Assembly: GCA_035559535.1 (NCBI GenBank)
Contig: DATMBG010000045.1
Span: forward strand, 1-64,000
Source of the DNA: Candidatus Limnocylindrales bacterium
Lineage (GTDB): Bacteria > Moduliflexota > Moduliflexia > Moduliflexales > JAUQPW01
Direction of reading: 5' to 3'
Length of the DNA stretch: 64,000 nucleotides
This document shows positions 54,083 through 63,716 of this stretch, in pieces. The position numbers and the translations under genes were made by a program. The notes under the pieces are model-generated. The model was not told the DNA's origin and ran no database searches. It worked only from the letters and a program-made list of their open reading frames with translations. Each line of letters starts with the position of its first letter. The first letter of the stretch is position 1.

Positions 54083-56137
54083 ATGAAAACGCTGGGTTCC
54101 GAAAACCTATCCGGTCAGACTAAAGTAAAAGTGGTTCTCTTCTCAGGGGGTAGAGGATCGAGGGTTCTTTCAAAGCAACTCATTAACAATCCCCAAGTCA
54201 GGTTGACCCTTGCCATCAATGGTTATGATGACGGGGCCTCGACCGGTGAAGTCAGAAGATTTCTGGGTGATAGTCTTGGCCCTTCGGATTTTAGAAAGAA
54301 TGCTTCCCGAATGGCCGGCGAGCTCCAGTCTTGTAGTCGTGGACTTATTGAAATCCTCGATCTCCGATTCCCGGTGGGTTATTCGATGAATGAGGCCCTT
54401 AACTCATTTCGGATCCTCGGCGGTCAATCGATTTCCGGCGGAGATTTGGGTTCTATACGCTCTGAGTTCCAGGCTAAATTGGTAGCCCTACTCGCAGATA
54501 TAGATGAAATCTCCAGGAAAGCACTCGTTAGAAAACTTTCTTACTTCGAGGAAGAACTCCTGAGAACCCAACATCCTTTTTCTTTTTCCGATTGTAGTAT
54601 CGGAAATCTGGTCTTTGCAGGATGTTTTTTAGAAATGGGACGAAACTTTAATGCAGCCATAGAGGATTACTGTAATCTTTTAAATCTTCCTCCTGGTTTA
54701 ATCGAAAATGTAACCGATGGGGCCAATGCTTATCTTGTGGCTTTGGATGATCACCATCGGGTTCTGGCAAGTGAAGCGGATATTGTCAACGCGAACCGAC
54801 GCAACCACATCAAAGATATCTATCTGCTCCATCGCCCCCTTACTGAGGTAGAGCAGAACTGGTTAAAGTCGGCTTCAGCCGATGAGATTAAGCGTTTCCT
54901 TGAAAAACAATCTAAGACCCTGACACCTAATCCTCGTTTACTCAAGCGGATCGCAGAAGCCGATCTGATTATTTACTCGCCTGGAACCCAACATTCAAGC
55001 CTCTTTCCTTCCTATATGACACCCGGACTTGGCACCGCGATTGCAAAAAATCTTAAAGCGATCAAGCTGCTGATTACAAACCTCCAGGAAGATGCCGAGA
55101 TCCCGGACAGCAGTGCCGTGGATATTATTAATAAAGCCGTTTATTATCTGAAGGAGAAGAATCTATTGCCAATTCCGACCCCTTGTTTGATTACCCACTA
55201 TGTAATCAACGATCCAAATCACCAGGATCAAGAGACTCCCTATATCCCATTGGGTCGGCTTGAAACTTTGGAAGATCCACGTCTGGTTCGAATTGGAAAC
55301 TACGAAGAAGGAGTTACCGGGCGACACAATGCAGCCAAAATACTTACACCTTTTATTGAGTCGTTTCTCCAAAAAAGAGGACCCTGGAAGATGGCCGTTC
55401 TGTTTCTGGATACTTACTCTCTCAATAAAATCACCCAAACTTTACTGGAAATGCTGAGGGGAGGTATTCAGGACCTGCCTGCCGAAATCATGGTATTCTA
55501 TCAGAGTCAGGAGTTCTTAAGTCCTGATTTTGTCTCTTCACTCCCCTTCGGGGTCTATAACCTTTCTTCCGAATCCCCGGAAGCACCCTTCTCAAAGGTT
55601 CTTAAAGATCCGCGATTTGATTATATCGTCTTGTTTGAATCTTCCGGGATGTACAAAGGCGAGGATATTGTAAACCTCGTTTCGCTCTTGACCCACGGTC
55701 GATTAGATGCCGTATGGGGAAGTCGACGACTTTCCGTTAGTGATATCCATCAATCCTACAAACTCCGTTATCGTCATAACTTAGTTCTGGGTGCTCTAAG
55801 TTATATAGGGAGCCATATTTTAAGTCTTGCCTATCTATTACTTTATGGACGTTATATTTCGGACACCCTTTCAGGTGTCAGAGCCATCAAAGCTTCTTAT
55901 TTACGTACCGATGGGATCGATTTAAAACACAAATATGTCAATCAACACATCCTTTCCATGCTCTTACGCGACCGGGCTGCAATCTTTGAAACTCCGATTC
56001 AATTTTTTCCTATCTCTCCCGAGAAGGTCCGGCGTACCACGGTACTGGATGGGATTCAGTCTCTCCTCACCATTTTGAAATGGAGGTTTAAGTCGTTAAA
56101 ACGTCCTCAGGAGCCGGGAGAAACAAAAGATATATAA
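54083..56137 (+). CDS. CofD/YvcK-like protein fused to a degenerate GT2-like domain
   Basis: A 684-residue protein. Residues 15-430 match the CofD/YvcK fold: SGGRGS at 21-26 (family GGTGxS), DDGASTGEVRRFLG at 49-62 (family DDGGSTGxLR), GPSDFRKN at 66-73 and SIGN at 172-175. YvcK binds UDP-sugars; CofD transfers a phosphoryl-lactyl unit. Residues about 432-684 look like a DPM-type GT2 domain (DAVWGSRRL, SDTLSGVRAI near 593), but the metal-binding D-x-D is ESS (519-521) and the N-terminal DDGS is absent, so this half is probably not catalytic. The next genes are a HAD phosphatase, a GlmU-like nucleotidyltransferase and two GT2s. Confidence 0.8.
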   Translation: MKTLGSENLSGQTKVKVVLFSGGRGSRVLSKQLINNPQVRLTLAINGYDDGASTGEVRRFLGDSLGPSDFRKNASRMAGELQSCSRGLIEILDLRFPVGYSMNEALNSFRILGGQSISGGDLGSIRSEFQAKLVALLADIDEISRKALVRKLSYFEEELLRTQHPFSFSDCSIGNLVFAGCFLEMGRNFNAAIEDYCNLLNLPPGLIENVTDGANAYLVALDDHHRVLASEADIVNANRRNHIKDIYLLHRPLTEVEQNWLKSASADEIKRFLEKQSKTLTPNPRLLKRIAEADLIIYSPGTQHSSLFPSYMTPGLGTAIAKNLKAIKLLITNLQEDAEIPDSSAVDIINKAVYYLKEKNLLPIPTPCLITHYVINDPNHQDQETPYIPLGRLETLEDPRLVRIGNYEEGVTGRHNAAKILTPFIESFLQKRGPWKMAVLFLDTYSLNKITQTLLEMLRGGIQDLPAEIMVFYQSQEFLSPDFVSSLPFGVYNLSSESPEAPFSKVLKDPRFDYIVLFESSGMYKGEDIVNLVSLLTHGRLDAVWGSRRLSVSDIHQSYKLRYRHNLVLGALSYIGSHILSLAYLLLYGRYISDTLSGVRAIKASYLRTDGIDLKHKYVNQHILSMLLRDRAAIFETPIQFFPISPEKVRRTTVLDGIQSLLTILKWRFKSLKRPQEPGETKDI

Positions 56138-56237
56138 AGCAAAGAGGTTTCTTTAAATAAACCCGATTTCAGGTTTGAAATTCCCGGCTGAGAAAGGGAG
56201 TTCCGGGTTTATTCAAGGAAACCACCGGAATGATAGA

Positions 56238-56888
56238 ATGAGGTATTGTTTTGATCTGTTCATTTTTGATATGGATGGCGTCCTGGCAGATACTTCCCCT
56301 TGCCACCGTCGAGCTTATGAGGACTTATGGCGCAGGATTGGGATCCGGGGTCCCGAGTATGAAACCATTGCAGGCCGAAAGACCTGCGATGTCATTAAAG
56401 AATTTACTGCGGGGTTAAAACCTTCTCCAGAACAGATCCAGGAATGGATTTTGTTTAAGCAATTACAGGCACGCCGGTATTTCTCTGCGGAGGTCATTAC
56501 CTATCCAGATACCGTTCGGGCTTTAACCACCCTTGCAAAATATAAAGCCCGTCTGGCCCTTGGAACCTCCGCTTCAAGGGATTCGACCCGGATGATCCTG
56601 AACCGGTTAGGGATCAGCGACCTCTTCTCTATCCTGGTTACCGGAGATGATGTAAAACACGGAAAACCATCCCCCGAGATCTACTTAAAAATTATCCAGA
56701 AAGCTGAGATCAGCCCCCACAAAACCCTGATTGTTGAAGATAGCCCCTCTGGACTTGAAGCAGCCATTGCCTCAACAGCTTATGCAGCTTCGGTAAGGAC
56801 CGGAAAAAAGATCGAGCATCCCAAATTTATCGGGAGCTTTTCGGATCTTTGTGAATTACTATCGAAATCAGGAATCGAGGTGCCATGA
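56238..56888 (+). CDS. HAD-family phosphatase/phosphomutase (beta-phosphoglucomutase-like)
   Basis: A 216-residue protein from ATG 56238; the frame is open to a TTG at 56175, but the HAD motif follows the ATG directly. Motif I is D11-M-D13 in FIFDMDGVL, motif II LGTSASRDS, motif III the lysine of HGKPSPEIYL, motif IV VEDSPSGLEAA: all four are present. The helical cap fits subfamily IA enzymes that act on sugar phosphates. It shares 4 bases (ATGA) with the nucleotidyltransferase gene, which points to a joint sugar-phosphate to sugar-nucleotide step. Confidence 0.86.
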   Translation: MRYCFDLFIFDMDGVLADTSPCHRRAYEDLWRRIGIRGPEYETIAGRKTCDVIKEFTAGLKPSPEQIQEWILFKQLQARRYFSAEVITYPDTVRALTTLAKYKARLALGTSASRDSTRMILNRLGISDLFSILVTGDDVKHGKPSPEIYLKIIQKAEISPHKTLIVEDSPSGLEAAIASTAYAASVRTGKKIEHPKFIGSFSDLCELLSKSGIEVP

Positions 56889-57661
56889 ATCGTTTAATGA
56901 TCATTCCGGCCGCGGGTCTTGGCTCGCGTTTAAAGTCACCTCTGCCCAAAGTCCTTTTCCCGGTCAATGGAAAACCCATGATCGATTACTTGTTCGATCT
57001 ATATGCCTCTGTGATGGAATATTTTATTTTGGTTCTCCACCCTTCCTTTGAGAAGGAGGTACGAAATCACTGTGCTAATTATCCATTTCCCATCGGGTAT
57101 GAGCTTCAAAACTCCCCCACAGGAATGCTCGATGCAATCCTTATCCCAAAGGAACAGGTGCGAAAACTTGAACCGACCCGCATCTGGATTACCTGGTGTG
57201 ATCAGATCGCCGTTCAACCGGAAACGGTCATGAACCTGGTAGAGTTATCACACCAGGATCCTGAAGCAGCTTTAATTTTTCCGACTCTGCTACAAAGGAA
57301 GCCCTACGTCCATTTCGTTCGTAATGATTGGGGTGAAATTATCCAGGTCCTCCATCGCCGTGAAGGGGATGGGCTGCCCGAAGTGGGGGAAAGTGACCTG
57401 GGACTTTTTTGTTTATCCCGTAAAGCTTACCTGGATTTACTGGTCAAGTTCTCCTATGATATAAAAACAGGAGCGGTAACCCAAGAGAGAAATTTCCTGC
57501 CGTTTATCCCCTGGCTGAAGGGTCGGGGCCGAGTCCGAACGTTTTCCGGTTGTAACGAAATCGAATCTGTAGGCATCAATACGCCGGAGGATTTACATCG
57601 GGTAGAAAATTATTTACGCCGTGAAAGAAAAAGTCCTTTCCATTATTATTCCCGCTTATAA
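56885..57661 (+). CDS. GlmU-N/MobA-type nucleotidyltransferase
   Basis: A 258-residue sugar-phosphate nucleotidyltransferase-like protein. [20 protein letters not shown] (8-27) is the nucleotide loop seen in GlmU (family form AAGxGTRMxSxxPKVL), with the GKPMIDY continuation, and [10 protein letters not shown] is the metal-aspartate strand. [10 protein letters not shown] near 238 is the C-terminal GlmU-like motif. No acetyltransferase half is present. It probably activates a sugar-1-phosphate as a UDP- or other nucleotide-sugar for the adjacent CofD/YvcK-like protein or GT2s (inference). Confidence 0.83.
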   Translation: MNRLMIIPAAGLGSRLKSPLPKVLFPVNGKPMIDYLFDLYASVMEYFILVLHPSFEKEVRNHCANYPFPIGYELQNSPTGMLDAILIPKEQVRKLEPTRIWITWCDQIAVQPETVMNLVELSHQDPEAALIFPTLLQRKPYVHFVRNDWGEIIQVLHRREGDGLPEVGESDLGLFCLSRKAYLDLLVKFSYDIKTGAVTQERNFLPFIPWLKGRGRVRTFSGCNEIESVGINTPEDLHRVENYLRRERKSPFHYYSRL

Positions 57662-58352
57662 CGAAGAACCCTTTATCGGGAAGCTATTAGAAAAGGTGAT
57701 GGCTGTGGATCTTTCCCGGCTTGGAATTACTAAAGAGATTATAGTGATCAACGACCATTCAACAGATCGTACCGCCGAAATTGTGAGCGGATTTAAAGAA
57801 GTCATTTTAAAGACCCTGCCGGAAAACAGTGGAAAGGGAGCGGCTGTCAGAACCGGAATAGCCCTGGCAACAGGGGATTATATCATTATACAGGATGCCG
57901 ATCTCGAATACGATCCCAACGACTACCTTCCCATGCTTAAGGTTCTCTTAGAGGATAAAGGGGATGTCGTATACGGCAGTCGCTATCTGAAATATCCTGA
58001 CCGTAGTAAGCTGATAAACCTGCTTACCGGTAAGCATCCTGGACAGTCCTGGGCCGCATATCTGGGGGGCCAGAGTCTGAGTTTTATAGCACTTTTCTAT
58101 ACCGGACACTATCTTACCGATACTGTAACCGCTCTGAAATTGTTTAAACGGGATATCATTAAATCTCTAGAGCTTGAGACCTCAGGGTTCGAACTGGACC
58201 ATGAAATTTCTTCAAAAATCCTGGCCCGAGGTTATATTATTAAAGAAGTTCCCATTAGCTACTTTCCACGAAGTAAAAAAGAGGGTAAAAAGATCGGCCT
58301 CAGGGACTGGTTTATCGCCTGGAAAACATTTGCCAGGTATCGAAAAGGGTAA
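57621..58352 (+). CDS. GT2 glycosyltransferase, polyprenyl-phosphate sugar synthase type (no membrane helices)
   Basis: A 243-residue DPM1-like protein starting at a GTG that lies 41 bases inside the nucleotidyltransferase gene. It has [20 protein letters not shown] and the metal site QDADLEYDP, then [10 protein letters not shown] and [15 protein letters not shown]. There is no C-terminal membrane domain, as in eukaryotic DPM1 and some bacterial forms. The 41-base overlap suggests co-production with the nucleotide sugar it may use. Confidence 0.86.
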   Translation: MKEKVLSIIIPAYNEEPFIGKLLEKVMAVDLSRLGITKEIIVINDHSTDRTAEIVSGFKEVILKTLPENSGKGAAVRTGIALATGDYIIIQDADLEYDPNDYLPMLKVLLEDKGDVVYGSRYLKYPDRSKLINLLTGKHPGQSWAAYLGGQSLSFIALFYTGHYLTDTVTALKLFKRDIIKSLELETSGFELDHEISSKILARGYIIKEVPISYFPRSKKEGKKIGLRDWFIAWKTFARYRKG

Positions 58353-58389
58353 ATAATCCTTTAGAAAGGTATCCATTCAGTTAAATTTT

Positions 58390-59103
58390 ATGTTATCCAT
58401 CGTTCTTCCCGCATATAATGAAGAGAAGCGAATTCCAGGCTCTCTTCAGAAAATGATCCAGTATTTAAATAATTCAGATTATCTTTACGAGATTATCGTT
58501 GTAGATGATGGGAGTACAGACCATACGTTGGAGGTAGCTACCGCCGCAGCTACAGCCTGTAAGAATTTCAAGATTATCCAAAATAAAACCAATCGAGGAA
58601 AAGGCTACGCGGTGAAAACAGGCGTTCTCCAATCTAAGGGAGAGATTATTTTATTTTCCGATACCGATCTTTCCACACCCATAGAGGAATTACCCAAGTT
58701 GCTCAAATACCTCCAGGAAGGGTATGACATAGCCATTGGTTCAAGGGCACTTCCAGAATCTGAAGTTCGACTGCATCAAGCCAGGGGAAGAGAAGGGATG
58801 GGAAGGATCTTTAATTTTTTGGTCCAGGCTCTGGTTATAGAAGGGATCCGGGATACCCAGTGCGGATTTAAATGTTTTAAACGCCAGGCCGCGGAAGCTA
58901 TCTTTCAAAAGCAACGTCTTAACGGGTTTAGCTTCGATGTAGAAATTCTTTATCTGGCCAGAAAATTGGGCTATCGGATCGCAGAGGTACCTGTCGTGTG
59001 GTTGAATTCAAAGGAAACTAAAGTTTCGATTTTGAGGGATCCTCTCTATATGCTCATGGATTTACTGAAGATCCGATACTTTGACTTTATGGGGCTATAC
59101 TGA
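58390..59103 (+). CDS. GT2 glycosyltransferase, dolichyl-phosphate glucose/mannose synthase-like
   Basis: A 237-residue DPM/ALG5-like enzyme: SIVLPAYNEEKRI, VDDGSTDHT, FSDTDLSTP in the DXD position, DTQCGFKCFKRQAA and GFSFDVEILYLARKLGY, a combination typical of the bacterial polyprenyl-phosphate glucose synthase subgroup. It lacks C-terminal helices. It is the fourth polyprenyl-phosphate sugar synthase candidate of the locus and lies next to a large membrane protein. Confidence 0.87.
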   Translation: MLSIVLPAYNEEKRIPGSLQKMIQYLNNSDYLYEIIVVDDGSTDHTLEVATAAATACKNFKIIQNKTNRGKGYAVKTGVLQSKGEIILFSDTDLSTPIEELPKLLKYLQEGYDIAIGSRALPESEVRLHQARGREGMGRIFNFLVQALVIEGIRDTQCGFKCFKRQAAEAIFQKQRLNGFSFDVEILYLARKLGYRIAEVPVVWLNSKETKVSILRDPLYMLMDLLKIRYFDFMGLY

Positions 59104-59208
59104 TTTCCTATCTGGTCTGACGGGACCCTTCGCCGGATAAGAGGGATCAAGAACCTGAAAGGAATAAAGCCGGATTAATCGGCGAAATTAAATGCTTACA
59201 AAATCTGT

Positions 59209-62200
59209 ATGCTCTCATTTCCAGAGATTCCTAAAAATTTGGAAGCTTCCCATCAAAATGAAGCCGTCCGGGATTCTTCTCTCCATTTGATGAAGTTTTG
59301 GCTTGCAATTCTTTCAGTCATAGGGGTTTGGCTTGGGATCTTACTTTGGATTCATGCCCATAATCCGCGCCTCCTCCCCTCCTGGCACGGGTTTCTACAT
59401 ACGGCCATTGCCATGCGATTTACAGACGGATCGTTTCCTCCAGAGAATCCCTTCTTTGCCGGTGAAAAACTCCCCTACTACTGGGCATACCAGTACTTCG
59501 GTTTTATAGTAGCCCGAATTTTAAAAACCGATCTCCTTCATGCCTTTCGGTTTATAGCCCTGTCCAGTCTGGCCGTTTTAGTTATTTTCTCCGGATTAAC
59601 CGGATATAAATATTTTCGATCTATCGGAGCCGGCCTTTTGATCGGTTACCTTGCTGTGGCTGGAGCTAATCCCTTCGGACCGCTGATTGCGTTAGCTAAA
59701 CATTGGATAAAAGCTGCTCCTTTGATCAGCCCGGTATCCTCACAAACTCCCGTCGAGACCCTTTTTGTTACGAACCGAATGGCCGATGATTGGATGACCC
59801 AACCCCTCTTACCCGCCCTGTATATCTCCAGTGAATGGTGGCATGGACAGAATATCGTCTGGTTTATAGATATTTCTGCACGGGCTCCCGCTTTATCGTT
59901 GGTTTTTGTACTTCTCTTCCTTCTTTTGAGCCCCCGGCTAAAATTTGGAAAAATACTCCTTATAACTTTACTGGCCGCTCTTATAACGGCTTTTAACCCC
60001 ATCACCGGATTTGTAGTGTCTGGAAGCCTTCTGGGGGCCTCTCTGATAATACTCTGTCTGACGGCTTTAAAGCGTTCCCACTTCGGTTACAAGTTTAAAA
60101 AGCAGCCCCTCGTCCTGTCCCTCCTCTGCCTTACAGGTACCCTTCTGGCTGCACCTACCTACTATCATTTGTTTCTCCTTAACAAGGGAACTCTAAGCCT
60201 GACCTCTTCTTACTCTGTTTTTTATCTCTTTTTAAAATTGGCTGCCCTCTCGGCCAATTTTTTGATCCTGGTTTCCCTGGCGATTCTGGGTAGCTGGAAA
60301 TCATCTTATCGAGAAGGAATAGGACTCTGGACCCTGACCCTGGCCGGAATTCTTCTGTTACTTGTCGTTCCCCTTATTATTCTCTGGCCTCACAACGAGC
60401 ATAACCTGACCAACGCTGCCGCATGTCTCCTTGCCGTTCCGGCAGTTGCCTGGATAACCTGCCTGCCCAAGCGAAAAGAAGAAAGGATTTCTAAAGGATC
60501 TCTTTTTCTTTTACTCCTGGGGGTTCTCTTTCTACCTACAACCTTCTGTACCCTTCTTTCCTACACCGGAAGGCCCCCTCTTCCCCTTGGATTTCGGGGT
60601 CAAACCCTGCAGAGACTACCCGAAGAGGGTCCCCTCGAAAATTTATATGCCTGGATAAGGAATCAAACCCCTTCCGATGCCGTATTCCTTTGTGATCCCA
60701 ATGAACCTGTTAAAATGTCTGGAAACGTAGCCGAACTTCCGGCCTTTACCGCGAGAACTCTTTTCATAGATCTCCCCGGCTATCTTACTTCTCAGTACAA
60801 AGATGCGAACTTCAGGACTACGCTGGCCGGCAATGCAGCAAAGGGCTACCCTTTGACACCTCCTCAACGTAATTATCTCCGTCATCTGCAAAGACCTCTT
60901 TACCTGATTACCTATCATGCCGACCAGGAAGATCTTTTGAATCGGCTGATTCAACAAAACGGTGGGCCTATCTTTCGTCAAGATTTTGTAGCCGTGTTCA
61001 AAATCACCCTGGATCCGATAGAATTTCAACCTTCCAAGGCAGGATTTCAACCTTTGCAGTTTGATTTAGCTTTCTCGACCTATCTGGGAGGTTCACAATT
61101 TGAACACATCCGTGGGATTACTACAGATAGCTCCGGTAACATATATGTTACCGGTGGTACAACTTCCCCGGACTTTCCGGTTACAAACGGTGTCTATCAG
61201 ACCACCCTTAATCCTGCTAAACCAGATTCCCCCGATATTTCGCCCATGGATGTTTTCGTAACCAAATTAGATCCCGGCGGCAAAATCATCTGGTCTACTT
61301 TCCTGGGTGGCCCCAATTACGATCGAGCTTATGCCATTGCGGTAGATAACCAAGACTATGTCTATGTAGCAGGTCGGGCCGGTAAAGGTTTTCCGGTTAC
61401 CCGGGGAGCCTTTCAAACGTCCTTTCAAGGGGGGCAAGAAGCGCCTTTTTATGGCCCTCAAGATGGTTTCATCTGTAAACTGACTCCTGATGGTTCTAAA
61501 CTTGTTTTCTGCAGTTACTTTGGAACCCCAGACCCTTCCATTATTCGAGATATAGCGGTTGATCCAAAGGGAGATATTTACCTGGCATCGGGTTATTCCT
61601 CAGGCCGTTATCCTAAAGAAGTTCACAAGGTCTTTAATAATAAGCCCCATGGGGATCATGATGCTGTTATAGCCAAGATCCATTCCGATGGCTCCCGGGT
61701 ACTCTGGGCTACCTATCTGGGAGGTTCGGATTGGGAGAGTAACGAGAACTCTGTCCGTTTGGATGGAGCCGGGAATCCCTATGTTCTGTTAACAACCAGG
61801 TCGACCGATATGCCGGTCACCGAGAACGCCTATGGAAAGACGTATGCCGGCCATGGGGATCTCTATGTGGCGAAACTCACACCCGATGAAGGGAAATTAG
61901 TCTGGGGTACCTACCTGGGGGGACCTGAAAACGAATCCACCGAAACCCATGAATTCGCCGTAGATGCTGAAGGTAATGCTTACATTGCAGCTCCAACCAA
62001 GTCCCCCGACTTTCCCACCACTCCCGGAGCTTTTCAAAGAAAATATGAGGGGGGCCCCAATGAAATATTCGTGGCTAAAATTTCACCAGATGGTTCACAA
62101 CTTTTGGCCAGTACTCTCCTGGGGGGAAAGGATAGAGATAGACCGGAAGGTGTGGCGGTGGATACAGCCGGTAATGTCTACTTTACCGGTACAACCACCT

Positions 62201-62493
62201 CCAATAACTTTCCGGTAACAAGGGATGCTTTTCAACCTAATTTAATAGGAGACCGAAATGCCTTTGCGGTAGTGCTTTCCGCAGATTTCAGTCGGTTGCT
62301 CTACGCCACCTACCTGGGAGGCGGCGGAGGAGAATTGGGTCGAGCGGCCACGGTGGATTCCCATGGTAATTTCTATATAGCCGGTCAAACAGATTCAAAG
62401 AACTGGCCGGTCCATAACGCTTTTCAGCCTGCTTACAGTGGTAACATAGATGGATTTATAGCCGGATTTAAACCAAACACTCAGAAAAACTAA
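59209..62493 (+). CDS. Membrane GT-C/DUF2298-like protein fused to SBBP-repeat beta-propeller
   Basis: A 1094-residue protein. Residues 30-470 have about ten to eleven membrane helices; the first outer loop FPPENPFFAGEKLPYYWAYQ (76-95) is the type found in DUF2298-like GT-C proteins. A soluble region at 470-615 follows. From residue 622 there are seven repeats of about 60-80 residues starting FSTYLGG, WSTFLGG, FCSYFGT, WATYLGG, WGTYLGG, ASTLLGG and YATYLGG, each followed by a DxxGNxYVxG-type strand: SBBP repeats, which form a seven-bladed propeller. It is probably outside the cytoplasm, where it could bind the glycan product. No ribosome site is obvious; the ATG at 59290 is a possible alternative start. 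Confidence 0.83.
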   Translation: MLSFPEIPKNLEASHQNEAVRDSSLHLMKFWLAILSVIGVWLGILLWIHAHNPRLLPSWHGFLHTAIAMRFTDGSFPPENPFFAGEKLPYYWAYQYFGFIVARILKTDLLHAFRFIALSSLAVLVIFSGLTGYKYFRSIGAGLLIGYLAVAGANPFGPLIALAKHWIKAAPLISPVSSQTPVETLFVTNRMADDWMTQPLLPALYISSEWWHGQNIVWFIDISARAPALSLVFVLLFLLLSPRLKFGKILLITLLAALITAFNPITGFVVSGSLLGASLIILCLTALKRSHFGYKFKKQPLVLSLLCLTGTLLAAPTYYHLFLLNKGTLSLTSSYSVFYLFLKLAALSANFLILVSLAILGSWKSSYREGIGLWTLTLAGILLLLVVPLIILWPHNEHNLTNAAACLLAVPAVAWITCLPKRKEERISKGSLFLLLLGVLFLPTTFCTLLSYTGRPPLPLGFRGQTLQRLPEEGPLENLYAWIRNQTPSDAVFLCDPNEPVKMSGNVAELPAFTARTLFIDLPGYLTSQYKDANFRTTLAGNAAKGYPLTPPQRNYLRHLQRPLYLITYHADQEDLLNRLIQQNGGPIFRQDFVAVFKITLDPIEFQPSKAGFQPLQFDLAFSTYLGGSQFEHIRGITTDSSGNIYVTGGTTSPDFPVTNGVYQTTLNPAKPDSPDISPMDVFVTKLDPGGKIIWSTFLGGPNYDRAYAIAVDNQDYVYVAGRAGKGFPVTRGAFQTSFQGGQEAPFYGPQDGFICKLTPDGSKLVFCSYFGTPDPSIIRDIAVDPKGDIYLASGYSSGRYPKEVHKVFNNKPHGDHDAVIAKIHSDGSRVLWATYLGGSDWESNENSVRLDGAGNPYVLLTTRSTDMPVTENAYGKTYAGHGDLYVAKLTPDEGKLVWGTYLGGPENESTETHEFAVDAEGNAYIAAPTKSPDFPTTPGAFQRKYEGGPNEIFVAKISPDGSQLLASTLLGGKDRDRPEGVAVDTAGNVYFTGTTTSNNFPVTRDAFQPNLIGDRNAFAVVLSADFSRLLYATYLGGGGGELGRAATVDSHGNFYIAGQTDSKNWPVHNAFQPAYSGNIDGFIAGFKPNTQKN

Positions 62494-62537
62494 AGCGTGT
62501 TCTTCTAAAAGAAAATCAAAATAGAAAATTGCCTTCT

Positions 62538-63716
62538 ATGCATATAGGAGTTGATGCGACCTGTTGGCAAAACACGCGGGGCTATGGCCGTCATGCCCGT
62601 GCTCTGCTGAGTACCCTCGTTCGCCTGGATACCGAAAATCGCTATACCTTTGTCCTGGATTCGGCTGAAAATGAAAAAGTATTACCATCTGGAGTCGAAG
62701 TCAGGGTGGCAAAAACAACGACTCCTACGGCTATTGCAGCCTCTGCTAGGGGGCATCGCTCTTTACGAGACCTGTGGCAGATGAGTCGAACCCTGTCCAG
62801 TTCCGATTTTGATTTGTTACTGTTTCCTACCATCTATAGTTATGTTCCGATACTCAGCCGGGCCAAAAAAATAGTCATGATCCATGACATCATCCCGGAG
62901 ACCTTTCCCCAACTTACCTTACCTGGCTTTACCTCGCGACTCTTCTGGAAGACAAAGACTGCCCTCGGTCGCTGGCAGGCAGATGCCATCGTCACGGTTT
63001 CTGACTACTCCCGTCAAGGGATTATAAAGCATTTCAATATCCCCCCTGAGAAGGTTTTCGTGGTCGGTGAAGCCAGTGATCCTATTTTTCGGGTACTGGA
63101 TAATCCCATCCCTACTCCCTATCTTATCTCATTGGGCATAACACCTTATGGTCGCCATGTGGTGTATGTGGGGGGTTTTGGTCCGCACAAAAACCTAGAA
63201 ACCCTGGTTACAGTATTTGCAAAACTTTCACGCTATCTCACTTTCTCAGATATTCGTCTGGTTCTGGTAGGGGAGTATCAAAAGGAAGTTTTTTATAGTT
63301 CTTTTGAAACCATTCGGCGACGGGTTGAGGAGCTGGGAATTACCCATCGGGTTCTCTTTACCGGATATCTCTCCGATGAAGAGCTGGTTGTTTTACTGAA
63401 CCTTTCCACCGTGCTGGTATTACCTTCCCTCATCGAGGGTTTTGGACTCCCGGCTATTGAAGCAGCGGCCTGCGGTTGCCCGGTTATTGCAACAACCGCC
63501 AGTCCCTTACCTGATCTTTTAGGTACAGCAGGTCTTTATATCGATCCCCAGAGACCGGAAGAATTGGAGGAAGCTCTTATTCGGGTCCTGGAATCGGAGA
63601 GTTTGCGGCGACAGATGCGGGGAAAAGGACTCATGGCTGTCCGTCAGCTCACCTGGGAAATAGCAGCCCGACAGATGATGAGTCTTTTACACGCTATGGG
63701 TAAAGAGTATCCATGA
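62538..63716 (+). CDS. Glycosyltransferase family 4
   Basis: A 392-residue GT-B enzyme from ATG 62538 (a TTG at 62529 adds three residues). The N-terminal MHIGVDATCWQNTRGYGRHA and the donor-site EGFGLPAIEAAACGCPVIA of the second Rossmann domain are typical of GT4. It has no membrane helix, so it acts on lipid-linked sugars at the cytoplasmic face. Its stop overlaps the next gene (ATGA). Confidence 0.9.
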   Translation: MHIGVDATCWQNTRGYGRHARALLSTLVRLDTENRYTFVLDSAENEKVLPSGVEVRVAKTTTPTAIAASARGHRSLRDLWQMSRTLSSSDFDLLLFPTIYSYVPILSRAKKIVMIHDIIPETFPQLTLPGFTSRLFWKTKTALGRWQADAIVTVSDYSRQGIIKHFNIPPEKVFVVGEASDPIFRVLDNPIPTPYLISLGITPYGRHVVYVGGFGPHKNLETLVTVFAKLSRYLTFSDIRLVLVGEYQKEVFYSSFETIRRRVEELGITHRVLFTGYLSDEELVVLLNLSTVLVLPSLIEGFGLPAIEAAACGCPVIATTASPLPDLLGTAGLYIDPQRPEELEEALIRVLESESLRRQMRGKGLMAVRQLTWEIAARQMMSLLHAMGKEYP

